A stretch of DNA of 14,073 nucleotides from an uncultured Oscillospiraceae bacterium. Lineage in GTDB: Bacteria; Bacillota; Clostridia; Oscillospirales; Acutalibacteraceae. Where the stretch lies: contig USIA01000032.1 in assembly GCA_900554535.1 (NCBI GenBank), positions 1 through 14,073 of the forward strand, written 5' to 3'. The notes under the pieces were generated by a model, which was given only the letters and a program-made list of their open reading frames with translations, searched no databases and had not been told where the DNA came from. Within the stretch, counting starts at the first letter, position 1. Each line of letters begins with the position of its first letter. Position numbers and translations under genes: made by a program. Below are positions 1-6,866 of the stretch, piece by piece.

Positions 1-446
1 TGAGGGAGAAGGCCCACGGCGCCCCGATAGGCCTGCAGCAGCCGCTTCGGATCAATGGGACGGCGATAGCGCACATCCGGCTCCACTTCTTGTGGCGTTC
101 GTGTGAAGGTGTCCATGGCAATCTGTTCGCCGAGCAGACCCGCCACCCGCTTGCATTCTTCGTATTCGAGCAGCTGGCCAGACAACTCTGCACGCAGGGA
201 ATCGGCTTCCTCGTGTTTCGGCAGCAGGGACACAGTCTTGATATAGACAAGGCGGGCCGCCATCTCTAAAAATTCGCTGGAAACATCCATATCCGCTTCT
301 TGCGCCGCGTGGATCTGTTCCATATACTGATCCAGGACCTCGACAATCGGAATATCGCAGATGTTCAACTTGTTTTTTCGGATCAGATGCAGCAACAGAT
401 CGAGCGGACCTTCGAAATTTTCCAGTCTGTAGGTTATCTTTTCCAT
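1..446 (-). CDS. scpA: Segregation and condensation protein A, N-terminal part (cut by window edge)
   Basis: ScpA is the kleisin subunit that bridges the heads of the SMC dimer and, with ScpB, forms the bacterial condensin that compacts and segregates chromosomes. The visible part is about 148 codons. It opens with MEKITYRLENFEGPLDLLLH and continues with LIRKNKLNICDIPI, which is the standard ScpA N-terminus, followed by a helical stretch with EFLEMAARLVYIKT and LLPK. The ATG at 446 is chosen because it gives the family's normal N-terminus. The ribosome site before it is poor (only an A-rich run ending AAG), so translation may depend on coupling to the M50 peptidase gene, whose stop codon lies 21 bases upstream. 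M50 peptidase followed by scpA is a common clostridial order, with scpB usually next, outside this window. The C-terminal winged-helix part is missing only because the window ends. Confidence 0.95.
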   Translation of the reverse strand, partial: MEKITYRLENFEGPLDLLLHLIRKNKLNICDIPIVEVLDQYMEQIHAAQEADMDVSSEFLEMAARLVYIKTVSLLPKHEEADSLRAELSGQLLEYEECKRVAGLLGEQIAMDTFTRTPQEVEPDVRYRRPIDPKRLLQAYRGAVGLLP

Positions 447-467
447 CTTTTTTGTAAATACACGCGA

Positions 468-1157
468 TCAGCGCAAAAACAGCAGGAACGGAAGATCAGC
501 AAGGAACATCACGCCGCGTGTCAAAGCGCTTTGCAGAAGTCCAAGCGGAACGCTGAGCACGCCTGTAAACAGCAACAAGAATAACAGCAGTATGATGATA
601 TTCTGATACCGGTAGTAGGCCATCGTCGCCCGGTTGCTCAAGAACGCCGCCAGGATGCGGGAGCCGTCCAGCGGCGGCAGTGGGATCAAGTTAAATACTG
701 CAATGGAAATATTGATAGTGATGTAGGCCCCCAGGAAATATTGCAGGAAATCCGGCATGTTCCCACGCGTCAGAATGAAAATCAGGTTTAGGATAATTGC
801 GCCCGCCAAGGAGGCCACCACGTTTGCCAAAGGCCCCGCCAAGGCTGTCAGCGCCATGTCGCGTTTGGGCTTTTTGAAGTACCGCGGGTCCACAGGCACA
901 GGCTTTGCCCAGCCAAAGCCAAACAGCAACAGGAAGATGGCGCCAAACAGGTCCACACTGGCTAGTGGATTAAACGTCAATCGACCCGCATATTGGGCAG
1001 TCGGGTCGCCCAGCTTCTTGGCGGCCCAGCCATGGGCAAATTCATGAAAGGGCAGGATCAAAAAAATAATGATGAGACAGGCGAGAATTTGGGCAATCAA
1101 AGCGCCCATATCCACGCCTTGGCCTGAAAAAATGCTACGCAGCATATCATAAAGCAT
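468..1157 (-). CDS. Site-2-protease-like M50 family membrane metallopeptidase
   Basis: This is a 229-residue polytopic membrane protein of the compact M50B (site-2 protease/SpoIVFB-related) group. It carries the zinc motif HEFAH at residues 38-42, AGPLAN at 107-112 and NLIPLPPLDG at 156-165, whose Asp164 is the third zinc ligand. GWAKPVPVDP near 82-91 is also typical of this subfamily. About five or six hydrophobic segments are visible, so it should cut substrates within or near the membrane; the substrate is unknown. The first ATG (1157) follows an AGGAGA-like ribosome site about 11 bases upstream; a second ATG four codons later is less well placed. It is the first gene of an operon with scpA and is transcribed away from rpmB. 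The family assignment is secure, but the physiological role is not known for this subgroup. Confidence 0.93.
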   Translation of the reverse strand: MLYDMLRSIFSGQGVDMGALIAQILACLIIIFLILPFHEFAHGWAAKKLGDPTAQYAGRLTFNPLASVDLFGAIFLLLFGFGWAKPVPVDPRYFKKPKRDMALTALAGPLANVVASLAGAIILNLIFILTRGNMPDFLQYFLGAYITINISIAVFNLIPLPPLDGSRILAAFLSNRATMAYYRYQNIIILLLFLLLFTGVLSVPLGLLQSALTRGVMFLADLPFLLFLR

Positions 1158-1207
1158 AGAATCAGCGTCTCCTATCTTTTGGGATATTGCGGGCGTCTCT
1201 TCTCGGT

Positions 1208-1237
1208 GTTATAGAAGTGCTGCACAGTCAAGTTCAA
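1208..1237 (-). promoter_or_regulatory. Proximal promoter of the M50 peptidase-scpA operon
   Basis: Read on the minus strand, TTGAAC (-35, 1232-1237) and TATAAC (-10, 1208-1213) are 18 bases apart. This is a fair sigma-A match, about 50 bases before the start codon. It lies downstream of a second, stronger candidate, so the operon may have tandem promoters. Confidence 0.5.
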
Positions 1238-1255
1238 CCCCCATTAATTTCTAGT

Positions 1256-1284
1256 ATTATAATACAAAACCAGATAAAATACAA
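1256..1284 (-). promoter_or_regulatory. Distal promoter of the M50 peptidase-scpA operon
   Basis: Minus-strand TTGTAT (-35, 1279-1284) and a perfect TATAAT (-10, 1256-1261) are separated by 17 bases. It is divergent from the rpmB promoter; the two -35 boxes are 47 bases apart. Confidence 0.65.
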
Positions 1285-1331
1285 GGTACCGTGTTGTGAC
1301 GTTTCTTTTTAGATTCTCCTGAAAAAAGGAC

Positions 1332-1360
1332 TTGCTTTTTTGAAAAGATCCTTGTATAAT
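1332..1360 (+). promoter_or_regulatory. rpmB promoter
   Basis: TTGCTT (-35, 1332-1337) and TATAAT (-10, 1355-1360) are 17 bases apart, an almost ideal sigma-A promoter. The ribosome site AAGGAGGTG (1395-1403) follows, then the rpmB ATG at 1411, which leaves a short leader of roughly 45 bases. Confidence 0.8.
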
Positions 1361-1410
1361 AATTCTGTTACGTATGTGCGATTAGTCCTTTTTGAAGGAG
1401 GTGCAGACTC

Positions 1411-1599
1411 ATGGCAAAGTGCGACATCTGCGGCAAGGAGATTGCCTTCGGTATCCGGGTTTCCCATTCCCATCGTCGTTCCAATCGGACCTGGAAGCCC
1501 AATATCCGCCGTGTTAAGGCAATTGTGAACGGTTCCCCCAAGCGTATTTACGCCTGCACCCGTTGCCTGCGTTCCGGCAAGGTCACGCGGGCCGTCTGA
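1411..1599 (+). CDS. rpmB: 50S ribosomal protein L28, zinc-ligand (C+) form
   Basis: L28 is a small protein of the large ribosomal subunit. The 62-residue product has the family's full length and shows the basic core SHSHRRSNRTWKPNIRRVK (18-36). Two Cys pairs, C4-x-x-C7 and C49-x-x-C52, form the zinc ribbon found in the C+ version of bacterial L28. The ATG at 1411 is fixed by a very strong ribosome site (AAGGAGGTG) seven bases upstream. It is a single-gene transcript: its own promoter lies at 1332-1360 and a strong terminator starts about a dozen bases after the stop codon. It is divergent from the M50 peptidase operon. In species that carry C- paralogues, zinc starvation (Zur) can control them; no Zur-like operator was recognised here. 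Confidence 0.97.
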   Translation: MAKCDICGKEIAFGIRVSHSHRRSNRTWKPNIRRVKAIVNGSPKRIYACTRCLRSGKVTRAV

Positions 1600-1610
1600 G
1601 TCCTAAAAAG

Positions 1611-1650
1611 CAAAAGCGAGAAGGCCCATGCGCCTTCTCTTTTGTTTTTT
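1611..1650 (+). terminator. rpmB intrinsic terminator
   Basis: The perfect 8-bp stem GAGAAGGC (1618-1625) / GCCTTCTC (1632-1639) has a six-base loop. It is extended by an outer CAAAA/TTTTG pairing and followed by a T run through 1650. Confidence 0.9.
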
Positions 1651-1666
1651 CGATCCACCGCAAATC

Positions 1667-1717
1667 AAAAAGGAAGCAGGAAAAGGCATTCCGTTGCCTT
1701 TGCTTGCTTCCTTTTTT
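1667..1717. terminator. Bidirectional terminator between rpmB and plsY
   Basis: A 12-bp outer stem (1667-1678 with 1705-1716) and a 6-bp inner stem (AAGGCA 1683-1688 / TGCCTT 1695-1700) enclose a six-base loop. A runs on the left and T runs on the right give a U tail in both directions. It closes the leftward der-plsY operon, whose stop codon is at 1725, and backs up the rpmB terminator. Confidence 0.85.
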
Positions 1718-1724
1718 ATAGCAC

Positions 1725-2435
1725 TCAATCATGATGCAAGGTAAATTTCTTTTCCGTGTGATGAATTAAGCGGCCGATGTTCGCATGATGTTTTGCCACA
1801 ACGCACGCGCCCATGACGGCCAAAAGCAGTGTGGAGATGACCATATATTGCAGCGAGACCGCCCCAGCTTTATAGAAGACAAAATAATTGAACAGCCATC
1901 CCCACAGGGGAAACGTCGCTGCCGCCATGATAGAGCCAAGCGACACATATTTCGTTGCCAACGCTAAAATCAGAAACAGCGAAAAATCCACGGCCAGGAT
2001 GGGCGGATAGATCATTAGAAGAACGGCCGCTGTCGTTAGAACGCCCTTGCCGCCGCGGAAGCCAAAGAAGATCGGGAACATATGACCAAGGATGCAGCCG
2101 ATGCCCGCCACATATGTGCCGTAGCGGTACGGCTCTGTCCCCCAGCCCCAAATGGCCAAGCCATCGGAGCCGCCGAGGACGGCGGAGAAAATGACGGCGC
2201 CTAGCAGGCACGCGACAATTCCTTTGCCAAAATCGCAAATCGTGGTCAGAACGCCGGGCTTCATTCCCGCAGAGCGCAGGACATTGGTCATGCCTGCATT
2301 CCCGCTGCCCATTTCCCGGATATCTTTTTTGTCAAACAACTCGGTAAAAATAATGGAAAAGCTGATGCTGCCGATCAGATAAGCGACGATCACCGCCAAA
2401 GCAATTGCCAAAACCAGGCGTGCTGGCTCCTGCAT
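1725..2435 (-). CDS. plsY: Acyl-phosphate:glycerol-3-phosphate acyltransferase PlsY
   Basis: PlsY is an integral membrane enzyme that transfers an acyl group from acyl-phosphate (made by PlsX) to glycerol-3-phosphate, giving lysophosphatidic acid, the first committed step of phospholipid synthesis in most Gram-positives. The 236-residue protein has the three family motifs: GSGNAGMTNVLR (43-54), GHMFPIFFGFRGGKGV (117-132) and KYVSLGSIMAA in the second half, plus the C-terminal HHANIGRL stretch. Five or more hydrophobic segments are evident. The ATG at 2435 follows the ribosome site GGGAGGG at seven bases. It is the second gene after der, with a 41-base gap and no terminator between them, so the two are probably co-transcribed from the der promoter. 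The protein is slightly longer than the usual 200-215 residues because of extra sequence around 84-107. Confidence 0.96.
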   Translation of the reverse strand: MQEPARLVLAIALAVIVAYLIGSISFSIIFTELFDKKDIREMGSGNAGMTNVLRSAGMKPGVLTTICDFGKGIVACLLGAVIFSAVLGGSDGLAIWGWGTEPYRYGTYVAGIGCILGHMFPIFFGFRGGKGVLTTAAVLLMIYPPILAVDFSLFLILALATKYVSLGSIMAAATFPLWGWLFNYFVFYKAGAVSLQYMVISTLLLAVMGACVVAKHHANIGRLIHHTEKKFTLHHD

Positions 2436-2476
2436 AACAATTCCCTCCCAATTGTGTACGCCAAAATTTTTGTATC

Positions 2477-3802
2477 CTATTTTTTATCGCCGCGCTCCCG
2501 AATCAGGAAACGCACTGGCGTTCCGGTAAGCCCAAAGGTCTCCCGAATCTGGTTCTCCAGATACCGCTGATAGGAGAAATGGAACAATTCCGCGGAATTT
2601 ACAAAGCAGACGAACGTCGGCGGTTTTGTGCTGGCCTGGGTCATATAATAAATTTTCAGGCGCCTGCCTTTGTCAGTAGGCGGCTGCACGCGGGCAGTTG
2701 CCTGGGCCAATACGTCGTTGAGCACGCCCGTCGAAATGCGCATTGCATTGTTGGCCGCCACCTGCTTGACCATATTGAACAGCGCCTCGACCCGCTGGCC
2801 CGTTTTAGCCGACAGAAACAGGATCGGCACATAACTCATGAACGAAAAGCTTTTTTCCAGGCTCTTGCGCATAGAATCCATGGTGTGGGTTTCTTTTGGC
2901 ACGGCATCCCATTTGTTCACAAGGACAATACTCGCTTTTCCTGCCTCATGTGCCAGGCCGGCGACCTTCGAATCCTGTTCTGTAAAGCCTTCTGTTGCAT
3001 CAATCATAATGGCGCACACATCTGCGCGTTCGATCGCCATCTGCGCGCGCAGGACGCTATAGCGTTCGATCTGGTCTGTCACTTTACTTTTGCGGCGCAG
3101 GCCAGCCGTATCGATCAGCACAAAGCGGCCATATTCGTTCTCAACTTCAGTGTCGATGGCGTCGCGGGTTGTGCCGGCAATATTCGAAACAATACAGCGT
3201 TTTTCCCCAACGATATAATTGACCAGTGATGACTTGCCCACGTTGGGTTTGCCGATAATGGCCACACGGATCACATCCTCCGTGTCCTCCTCCGCTTCTT
3301 CAGGCGCCAAATGGTCAAACACCGCATCCAACAGATCGCCGGTCCCATGCCCGTGCACCGAGGAAACAGCAATCGGATCTCCAAGGCCCAGATTGTAAAA
3401 TTCATAAAATTCTGCCGGCGGATCGCCGAGTGAATCGCACTTATTCACGCACAAAACCACTGGCCGTCCACTTTTTTGCAACATAGACGCAATTTCAATA
3501 TCTGCCGCCGTCACGCCCGTACGCAAATCTGTGACAAAGAGGATCGCATCTGCCGCCTCAATCGCCAGCTGCGCCTGCGCGCGCATTTGGACCAGCAGAA
3601 TATCATTTGTTTTAGGTTCAATACCGCCTGTGTCCACCAGCGTAAATTTGCGGCCACGCCACTCGCAGTCTCCATAGATGCGATCCCGCGTAACTCCCGG
3701 CGTATCATCAACAATCGAAAGCCTTTGCCCGACCAATTTATTAAACAGAGTCGATTTGCCCACGTTTGGCCGGCCAACGACCGCCACAACCGGCTTTGAC
3801 AT
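2477..3802 (-). CDS. der: Ribosome biogenesis GTPase Der (EngA)
   Basis: Der is an essential GTPase with two tandem G domains that acts in maturation of the 50S subunit. The 441-residue protein shows the first G domain with GRPNVGKS (10-17), DTGG (57-60) and NKCD (120-123). The second has GKPNVGKS (184-191), DTAG (231-234) and NKWD (296-299). A KH-like RNA-binding domain follows from about 350 to the end. An acidic linker (EEAEEDTED) lies around 168-176. The start is set at the ATG at 3802, seven bases after GGGAGGG. The open frame runs five codons further to a TTG at 3817, but that codon lies in the ribosome site itself. It is the first gene of an operon with plsY, from the promoter at 3874-3902. 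Confidence 0.98.
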   Translation of the reverse strand: MSKPVVAVVGRPNVGKSTLFNKLVGQRLSIVDDTPGVTRDRIYGDCEWRGRKFTLVDTGGIEPKTNDILLVQMRAQAQLAIEAADAILFVTDLRTGVTAADIEIASMLQKSGRPVVLCVNKCDSLGDPPAEFYEFYNLGLGDPIAVSSVHGHGTGDLLDAVFDHLAPEEAEEDTEDVIRVAIIGKPNVGKSSLVNYIVGEKRCIVSNIAGTTRDAIDTEVENEYGRFVLIDTAGLRRKSKVTDQIERYSVLRAQMAIERADVCAIMIDATEGFTEQDSKVAGLAHEAGKASIVLVNKWDAVPKETHTMDSMRKSLEKSFSFMSYVPILFLSAKTGQRVEALFNMVKQVAANNAMRISTGVLNDVLAQATARVQPPTDKGRRLKIYYMTQASTKPPTFVCFVNSAELFHFSYQRYLENQIRETFGLTGTPVRFLIRERGDKK

Positions 3803-3873
3803 AGCCTTCCCTCCCAATTCTCATGAGCAGTCCGAAACCACCCGCCAAAATAGACTTTGCAAAGCCCTCAAAA

Positions 3874-3902
3874 ATTATGGCATGTTCCTTGTGGTTCGTC
3901 AA
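3874..3902 (-). promoter_or_regulatory. der-plsY promoter with extended -10
   Basis: Minus-strand TTGACG (-35, 3897-3902) and CATAAT (-10, 3874-3879) are 17 bases apart, and TGC directly before the -10 gives an extended -10. It begins a few bases past the T run of the rpmF terminator. The der leader would be about 65 bases. Confidence 0.75.
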
Positions 3903-3904
3903 GC

Positions 3905-3969
3905 CAAAAATAAAAAACAGGGGTTTGCCTCCTACGGAGCCAGTGCTCCGCACGGTCAGACAACCCCTG
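3905..3969 (-). terminator. Terminator of the DUF177-rpmF operon
   Basis: An outer stem CAGGGGTT (3918-3925) / AACCCCTG (3962-3969) encloses an inner hairpin CGGAGC-CAGT-GCTCCG (3935-3950). On the minus strand it is followed by a T-rich run (complement of 3906-3917). A further small hairpin, GGTTTT-CGG-AAAACC (3970-3984), lies between it and the rpmF stop codon. Confidence 0.8.
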
Positions 3970-4000
3970 GGTTTTCGGAAAACCAGCCGGACATTCGTTC

Positions 4001-4183
4001 TCAGATATCCTTTTTGATAACCTGCCTGCCATTGTAATAGCCGCAATTGCCGCATACCTGATGCGCGACCTTGTACTCGCCGCATTTGGGGCATCTCATC
4101 AGAGCAGGAGCGCTAATCTTCCAAACATTGGAACGTCTTTTGTTCTGCCTTGCACTCGATTGTTTCCTCTTTGGCACTGCCAT
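4001..4183 (-). CDS. rpmF: 50S ribosomal protein L32, zinc-ribbon form
   Basis: L32 is a small protein of the large ribosomal subunit. The 60-residue product begins MAVPKRKQSSARQNKRRSN, the conserved L32 N-terminus. It has two Cys pairs, C31-P-K-C34 and C44-G-N-C47, which form a zinc ribbon. The start is the ATG at 4183, seven bases after AGGAGGT; an in-frame GTG three codons upstream overlaps that ribosome site and is rejected. It follows the DUF177 gene by 28 bases, the standard bacterial pairing, and is closed by the hairpin at 3905-3969. It probably shares the consensus promoter at 4742-4770. Confidence 0.97.
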   Translation of the reverse strand: MAVPKRKQSSARQNKRRSNVWKISAPALMRCPKCGEYKVAHQVCGNCGYYNGRQVIKKDI

Positions 4184-4211
4184 CGCTAGCACCTCCTTAT
4201 ATCACTCTGTG

Positions 4212-4715
4212 TCAATTAATCAGTTGCTTCAACACCTCAAGGCGAGGGTCGATCTGATGTTTGCTACAATCGCACGGGCCTTCGTTCAAATTCTTTCCGC
4301 AGATCGGGCACAGCCCCTTGCAGTCCTCTTTGCACAGGAATTTTGTCGGCAGCTCCAGCAGGATATCCTCCTGCAAAAGCGCATCCAAATCCACTGTGCC
4401 GTCTTTCAACACAATGTAATAGCCATCGCCTGCGTCCTGCTCATTGGAAAGCGTCTCAACCAAAACGTGCGAAAACCGATAGGTATAATGCCGGTCGATC
4501 TGCGCTGCACAGCGGTCGCACGGAATGCAAAAGTCAAAGTCAACCTGCACATCCATCTGCGCGAACCCGTCTTTCGCCCGCACTTCACCCGTCACGTCAA
4601 TTGGCTTGACAAACGGATGCGTGGCATCCAACTCCAACGCGGAAAGGTCAAACTGATAGGCAATCGGAAGCGCTGTCTTGCCTTCCTGTAACCATTTTTT
4701 GATATCGAGAAGCAT
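4212..4715 (-). CDS. DUF177 (YceD-family) protein, large-subunit rRNA accumulation factor-like
   Basis: Proteins of the DUF177/YceD family are encoded next to rpmF in many bacteria and plants. The E. coli and plant members are needed for normal 23S rRNA accumulation, so a role in 50S assembly is likely here but inferred. The 167-residue protein has a Cys cluster at C63, C66 and C69, and a second at C128, C132, C136, C139, C148 and C150, ending in the family's DPRLEVLKQL tail (156-165). The Cys spacing suggests metal binding. The ATG at 4715 follows a GAGGTGG ribosome site. It is the first gene of the operon with rpmF and is preceded by a perfect consensus promoter. Confidence 0.93.
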   Translation of the reverse strand: MLLDIKKWLQEGKTALPIAYQFDLSALELDATHPFVKPIDVTGEVRAKDGFAQMDVQVDFDFCIPCDRCAAQIDRHYTYRFSHVLVETLSNEQDAGDGYYIVLKDGTVDLDALLQEDILLELPTKFLCKEDCKGLCPICGKNLNEGPCDCSKHQIDPRLEVLKQLIN

Positions 4716-4741
4716 AATCCACCTCGGCGCTACATTTGTTC

Positions 4742-4770
4742 ATTATAATACCTGTATTTTTATTTGTCAA
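4742..4770 (-). promoter_or_regulatory. Perfect consensus promoter of the DUF177-rpmF operon
   Basis: On the minus strand, TTGACA (4765-4770) and TATAAT (4742-4747) are exactly 17 bases apart, which is the full sigma-A consensus. This fits the high output expected for a ribosomal protein operon. The leader is about 20 bases. Confidence 0.92.
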
Positions 4771-4794
4771 GAAAAATCGAAGCAAAACGCATTC

Positions 4795-4824
4795 AAACAC
4801 AAGAAATGCTACCGAAGGCAGCAT
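4795..4824 (-). terminator. Probable terminator of the pgi operon
   Basis: In minus-strand RNA, the complement of 4806-4824 folds into an 8-bp stem (one G-U pair) around a three-base loop, followed by a T-rich tail (complement of 4795-4805). A second stem, ATTGCCC (4823-4829) / GGGCAAT (4841-4847), lies just before it. The tail is interrupted, so the call is moderate. Confidence 0.6.
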
Positions 4825-4888
4825 TGCCCCACATCAGATAGGGCAATCGCTCCCCACGGCAGCAAATTGAATTCAGAAAATAAACCGC

Positions 4889-5305
4889 TTAGACTTCGGT
4901 GACAAATTCATGCAGCGACTCCGGCAGCTCGGAAGCATCTGCAGAGATCAGGAAAGTCAGGCGCGTGTTTGCCATGGCGGCCAAGGCGCTCATCTTTTCT
5001 GCGAAGGGTACCAATTGGTTCAGGTCCGGTCCAATAATCTTCAGCGTAGAATCGACCAGGATGTCCGTCACATCGTAATTGCCCGCGCAAATACCGCTGA
5101 TAAAGCCAAACAGCGCCTCCGCACCTTTGATGCCATAGGCCTCAATGTCCACCAAACGCGCCGCATGGTCGACATCATAAGTAAGCTTCAATCCTTTTTC
5201 AATCACGACGACATTGCCTTTGGAAGCAGCAACAGCAGCATTGGCACGCTCGATCAGTTTTTTCGTTTTCCCCGAACCTTTTTTTCCAATGATAAATGTA
5301 ATCAT
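4889..5305 (-). CDS. Small P-loop ATPase-like protein linked to pgi, function unknown
   Basis: The 138-residue protein starts MITFIIGKKGSGKTKKL, a Walker A motif (G7-K-K-G-S-G-K13-T14) at its very N-terminus. A Walker-B-like hydrophobic strand ending in Asp (DILVDST) lies in the middle. A late strand, LTFLISAD, near the C-terminus is followed by an acidic tail ending in EFVTEV. The layout is a minimal single-domain nucleotide-binding fold; no second domain, membrane segment or signal peptide is seen. The ATG at 5305 follows AAGGGGA at about seven bases. It lies 47 bases after pgi with no terminator between, and is probably co-transcribed. Similar small P-loop proteins in Clostridia are often labelled only 'ATP-binding protein' or, misleadingly, 'PilT'. 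A kinase or regulatory ATPase is possible; no substrate can be assigned. Confidence 0.85.
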   Translation of the reverse strand: MITFIIGKKGSGKTKKLIERANAAVAASKGNVVVIEKGLKLTYDVDHAARLVDIEAYGIKGAEALFGFISGICAGNYDVTDILVDSTLKIIGPDLNQLVPFAEKMSALAAMANTRLTFLISADASELPESLHEFVTEV

Positions 5306-5352
5306 TTTTCTATCCCCTTCATTTTTGTGAATTGCAATGCACTCAAAGCGTC

Positions 5353-6693
5353 TTATTTTTTCAGCCTTGCCTCCAGCGCATCTTTTTGCGACTCATAGCC
5401 AGGCTTACCCAGCAGCGCAAACATATTCTTCTTATAACTCTCCACGCCAGGCTGGTCAAACGGATTCACGCCCATCATATAGCCGGAAATCGCGCAAGCC
5501 TTTTCAAAGAAATAGATCAACTGGCCCAGGGAATCCTCGCTGAAATCCGGCACCCGGATGGCGATGTTCGGCACACCGCCGTCTGTATGCGCGAGCACGG
5601 TGCCCTCAAACGCTTTCTGATTGACATAGGCCATTGTTTTGCCTTCCAGAAAGTTCAGCCCATCTACATTTTGCGGATCGTTGCCAATGACAATTTCTTT
5701 CTTCGGCTTGTCAAACAGCACAGTCGTCTCAAACATCGTGCGGCGGCCCTGCTGAATATACTGTCCCATGGAGTGCAGGTCTGTGGAAAACACAACAGAA
5801 GCCGGGAACAGGCCCTTATTATTCTTACCCTCACTCTCGCCATACAGCTGCTTCCACCACTCGTTCATCATAGCAAAGCACGGCTCATAGCTGACGAGAA
5901 TTTCGATGGCCTTGCCCTTTCGATACAAGATGTTGCGGGCTGCAGCATACTGGTAGCACGGGTTAGACGCCAGGTCGGGATTCTGATAGGCGGCCTGTGC
6001 CTTTGCAGCGCCAGCCATCAATGCGTCGATATCTGCGCCGGCCACAGCAATCGGAAGCAGGCCTACCGCGGTCAAAACACTGTAGCGACCGCCGACGTCA
6101 TCCGGCACAACAAAAGTTTCATAGCCTTCCTGGTCTGCCAAGTGTTTCAGGGTGCCCTTCTCCTTGTCCGTAGTGCAGAAAATGCGTTCGCGGGCGCCGT
6201 CCTTTCCATACTTCTTTTCCAGCATCTCCCGCAGCACGCGAAATGCAATGGCAGGCTCTGTGGTGGTGCCGGACTTGCTGATCATATTGATCGATACGTC
6301 CCGGCCTTCACAGAGCTCAATGACTTCTGCCAGCGCAGTCGAGCTGATGCTGTTGCCGATAAAGTAAATATCGGGGGTGTCTTTTTTCAATACATTGTAA
6401 CGATTGGATTTGAGATATTCAATCGCCGCACGGGCGCCGAGGTACGAACCACCGATCCCAATTACCACAAACACATCTGAATTGTGCTTGATGCGCTCTG
6501 CGGCTGCTTTGATACGTGCAAACTCCGCCTTGTCATAATCCGTTGGAAGATTCATCCAGCCAATAAAATCGTTTCCGGCGCCTGTTCCCGTATGCAGCAG
6601 CTCATGAGCAAGCTTGACCTGGGGAGCAACCGACGCAAATTCCTCTGGCTCTACGAATCCATGAAGATATTGGGTCTCCAACGCAATGGACAT
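5353..6693 (-). CDS. pgi: Glucose-6-phosphate isomerase
   Basis: Pgi interconverts glucose-6-phosphate and fructose-6-phosphate in glycolysis and gluconeogenesis, in the cytoplasm. The 446-residue protein matches the short (about 450 residue) Firmicutes form. It shows GIGGSYLGARA (79-89), the phosphate-binding SKSGTTTEP (139-147), the first family signature DDVGGRYSVLTAVGLLP (198-214), the catalytic region around E286 in YGESEG, and the second signature GYMMGVNPFDQPGVESYKK (404-422). The start is the ATG at 6693, seven bases after AAGGAGG. An in-frame ATG 11 codons upstream (6726) has no ribosome site and would translate through this one. It has its own promoter (6741-6769) and is followed by the small P-loop gene. 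Confidence 0.98.
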   Translation of the reverse strand: MSIALETQYLHGFVEPEEFASVAPQVKLAHELLHTGTGAGNDFIGWMNLPTDYDKAEFARIKAAAERIKHNSDVFVVIGIGGSYLGARAAIEYLKSNRYNVLKKDTPDIYFIGNSISSTALAEVIELCEGRDVSINMISKSGTTTEPAIAFRVLREMLEKKYGKDGARERIFCTTDKEKGTLKHLADQEGYETFVVPDDVGGRYSVLTAVGLLPIAVAGADIDALMAGAAKAQAAYQNPDLASNPCYQYAAARNILYRKGKAIEILVSYEPCFAMMNEWWKQLYGESEGKNNKGLFPASVVFSTDLHSMGQYIQQGRRTMFETTVLFDKPKKEIVIGNDPQNVDGLNFLEGKTMAYVNQKAFEGTVLAHTDGGVPNIAIRVPDFSEDSLGQLIYFFEKACAISGYMMGVNPFDQPGVESYKKNMFALLGKPGYESQKDALEARLKK

Positions 6694-6740
6694 AGCATTC
6701 CCTCCTTGACACTGTTCCCACGTCATTTGTGTTTGTGTAT

Positions 6741-6769
6741 ATTTTACAATATCTCATGGTGATTTGCAA
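6741..6769 (-). promoter_or_regulatory. pgi promoter
   Basis: Minus-strand TTGCAA (-35, 6764-6769) and TAAAAT (-10, 6741-6746) are 17 bases apart, giving a leader of about 40 bases before the pgi ATG. Confidence 0.7.
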
Positions 6770-6806
6770 GAGAACGCGCCAGAATTTATATTTGTTTTAT
6801 AAATTT

Positions 6807-6842
6807 CCGCCTAAATGCGGGACTGGCAATGGCACATTGCCA
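6807..6842 (-). terminator. Possible terminator of dacF
   Basis: A perfect 8-bp stem TGGCAATG (6824-6831) / CATTGCCA (6835-6842) with a three-base loop lies about 25 bases after the dacF stop. A smaller CCGC/GCGG hairpin (6807-6820) and AT-rich sequence follow on the minus strand. There is no clean T run, so termination is likely but not certain. Confidence 0.45.
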
Positions 6843-6866
6843 CGGGGGGCTCGCCAGCCGACGATA

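Noticed and set aside
3741..4094. Leftward open frame of 117 codons spanning the rpmF-der gap
   Set aside because: It overlaps rpmF and der in another frame, runs through a terminator and promoter, and has no convincing ribosome site.
5332..6480. Long rightward open frame opposite pgi (382 codons)
   Set aside because: It is antisense to a full-length pgi with all catalytic motifs. The long frame reflects codon bias on the opposite strand and the product looks like no protein family.
6726..6728. ATG at 6726 as start of pgi
   Set aside because: No ribosome site precedes it, and the 11-codon extension contains the AAGGAGG used by the ATG at 6693.
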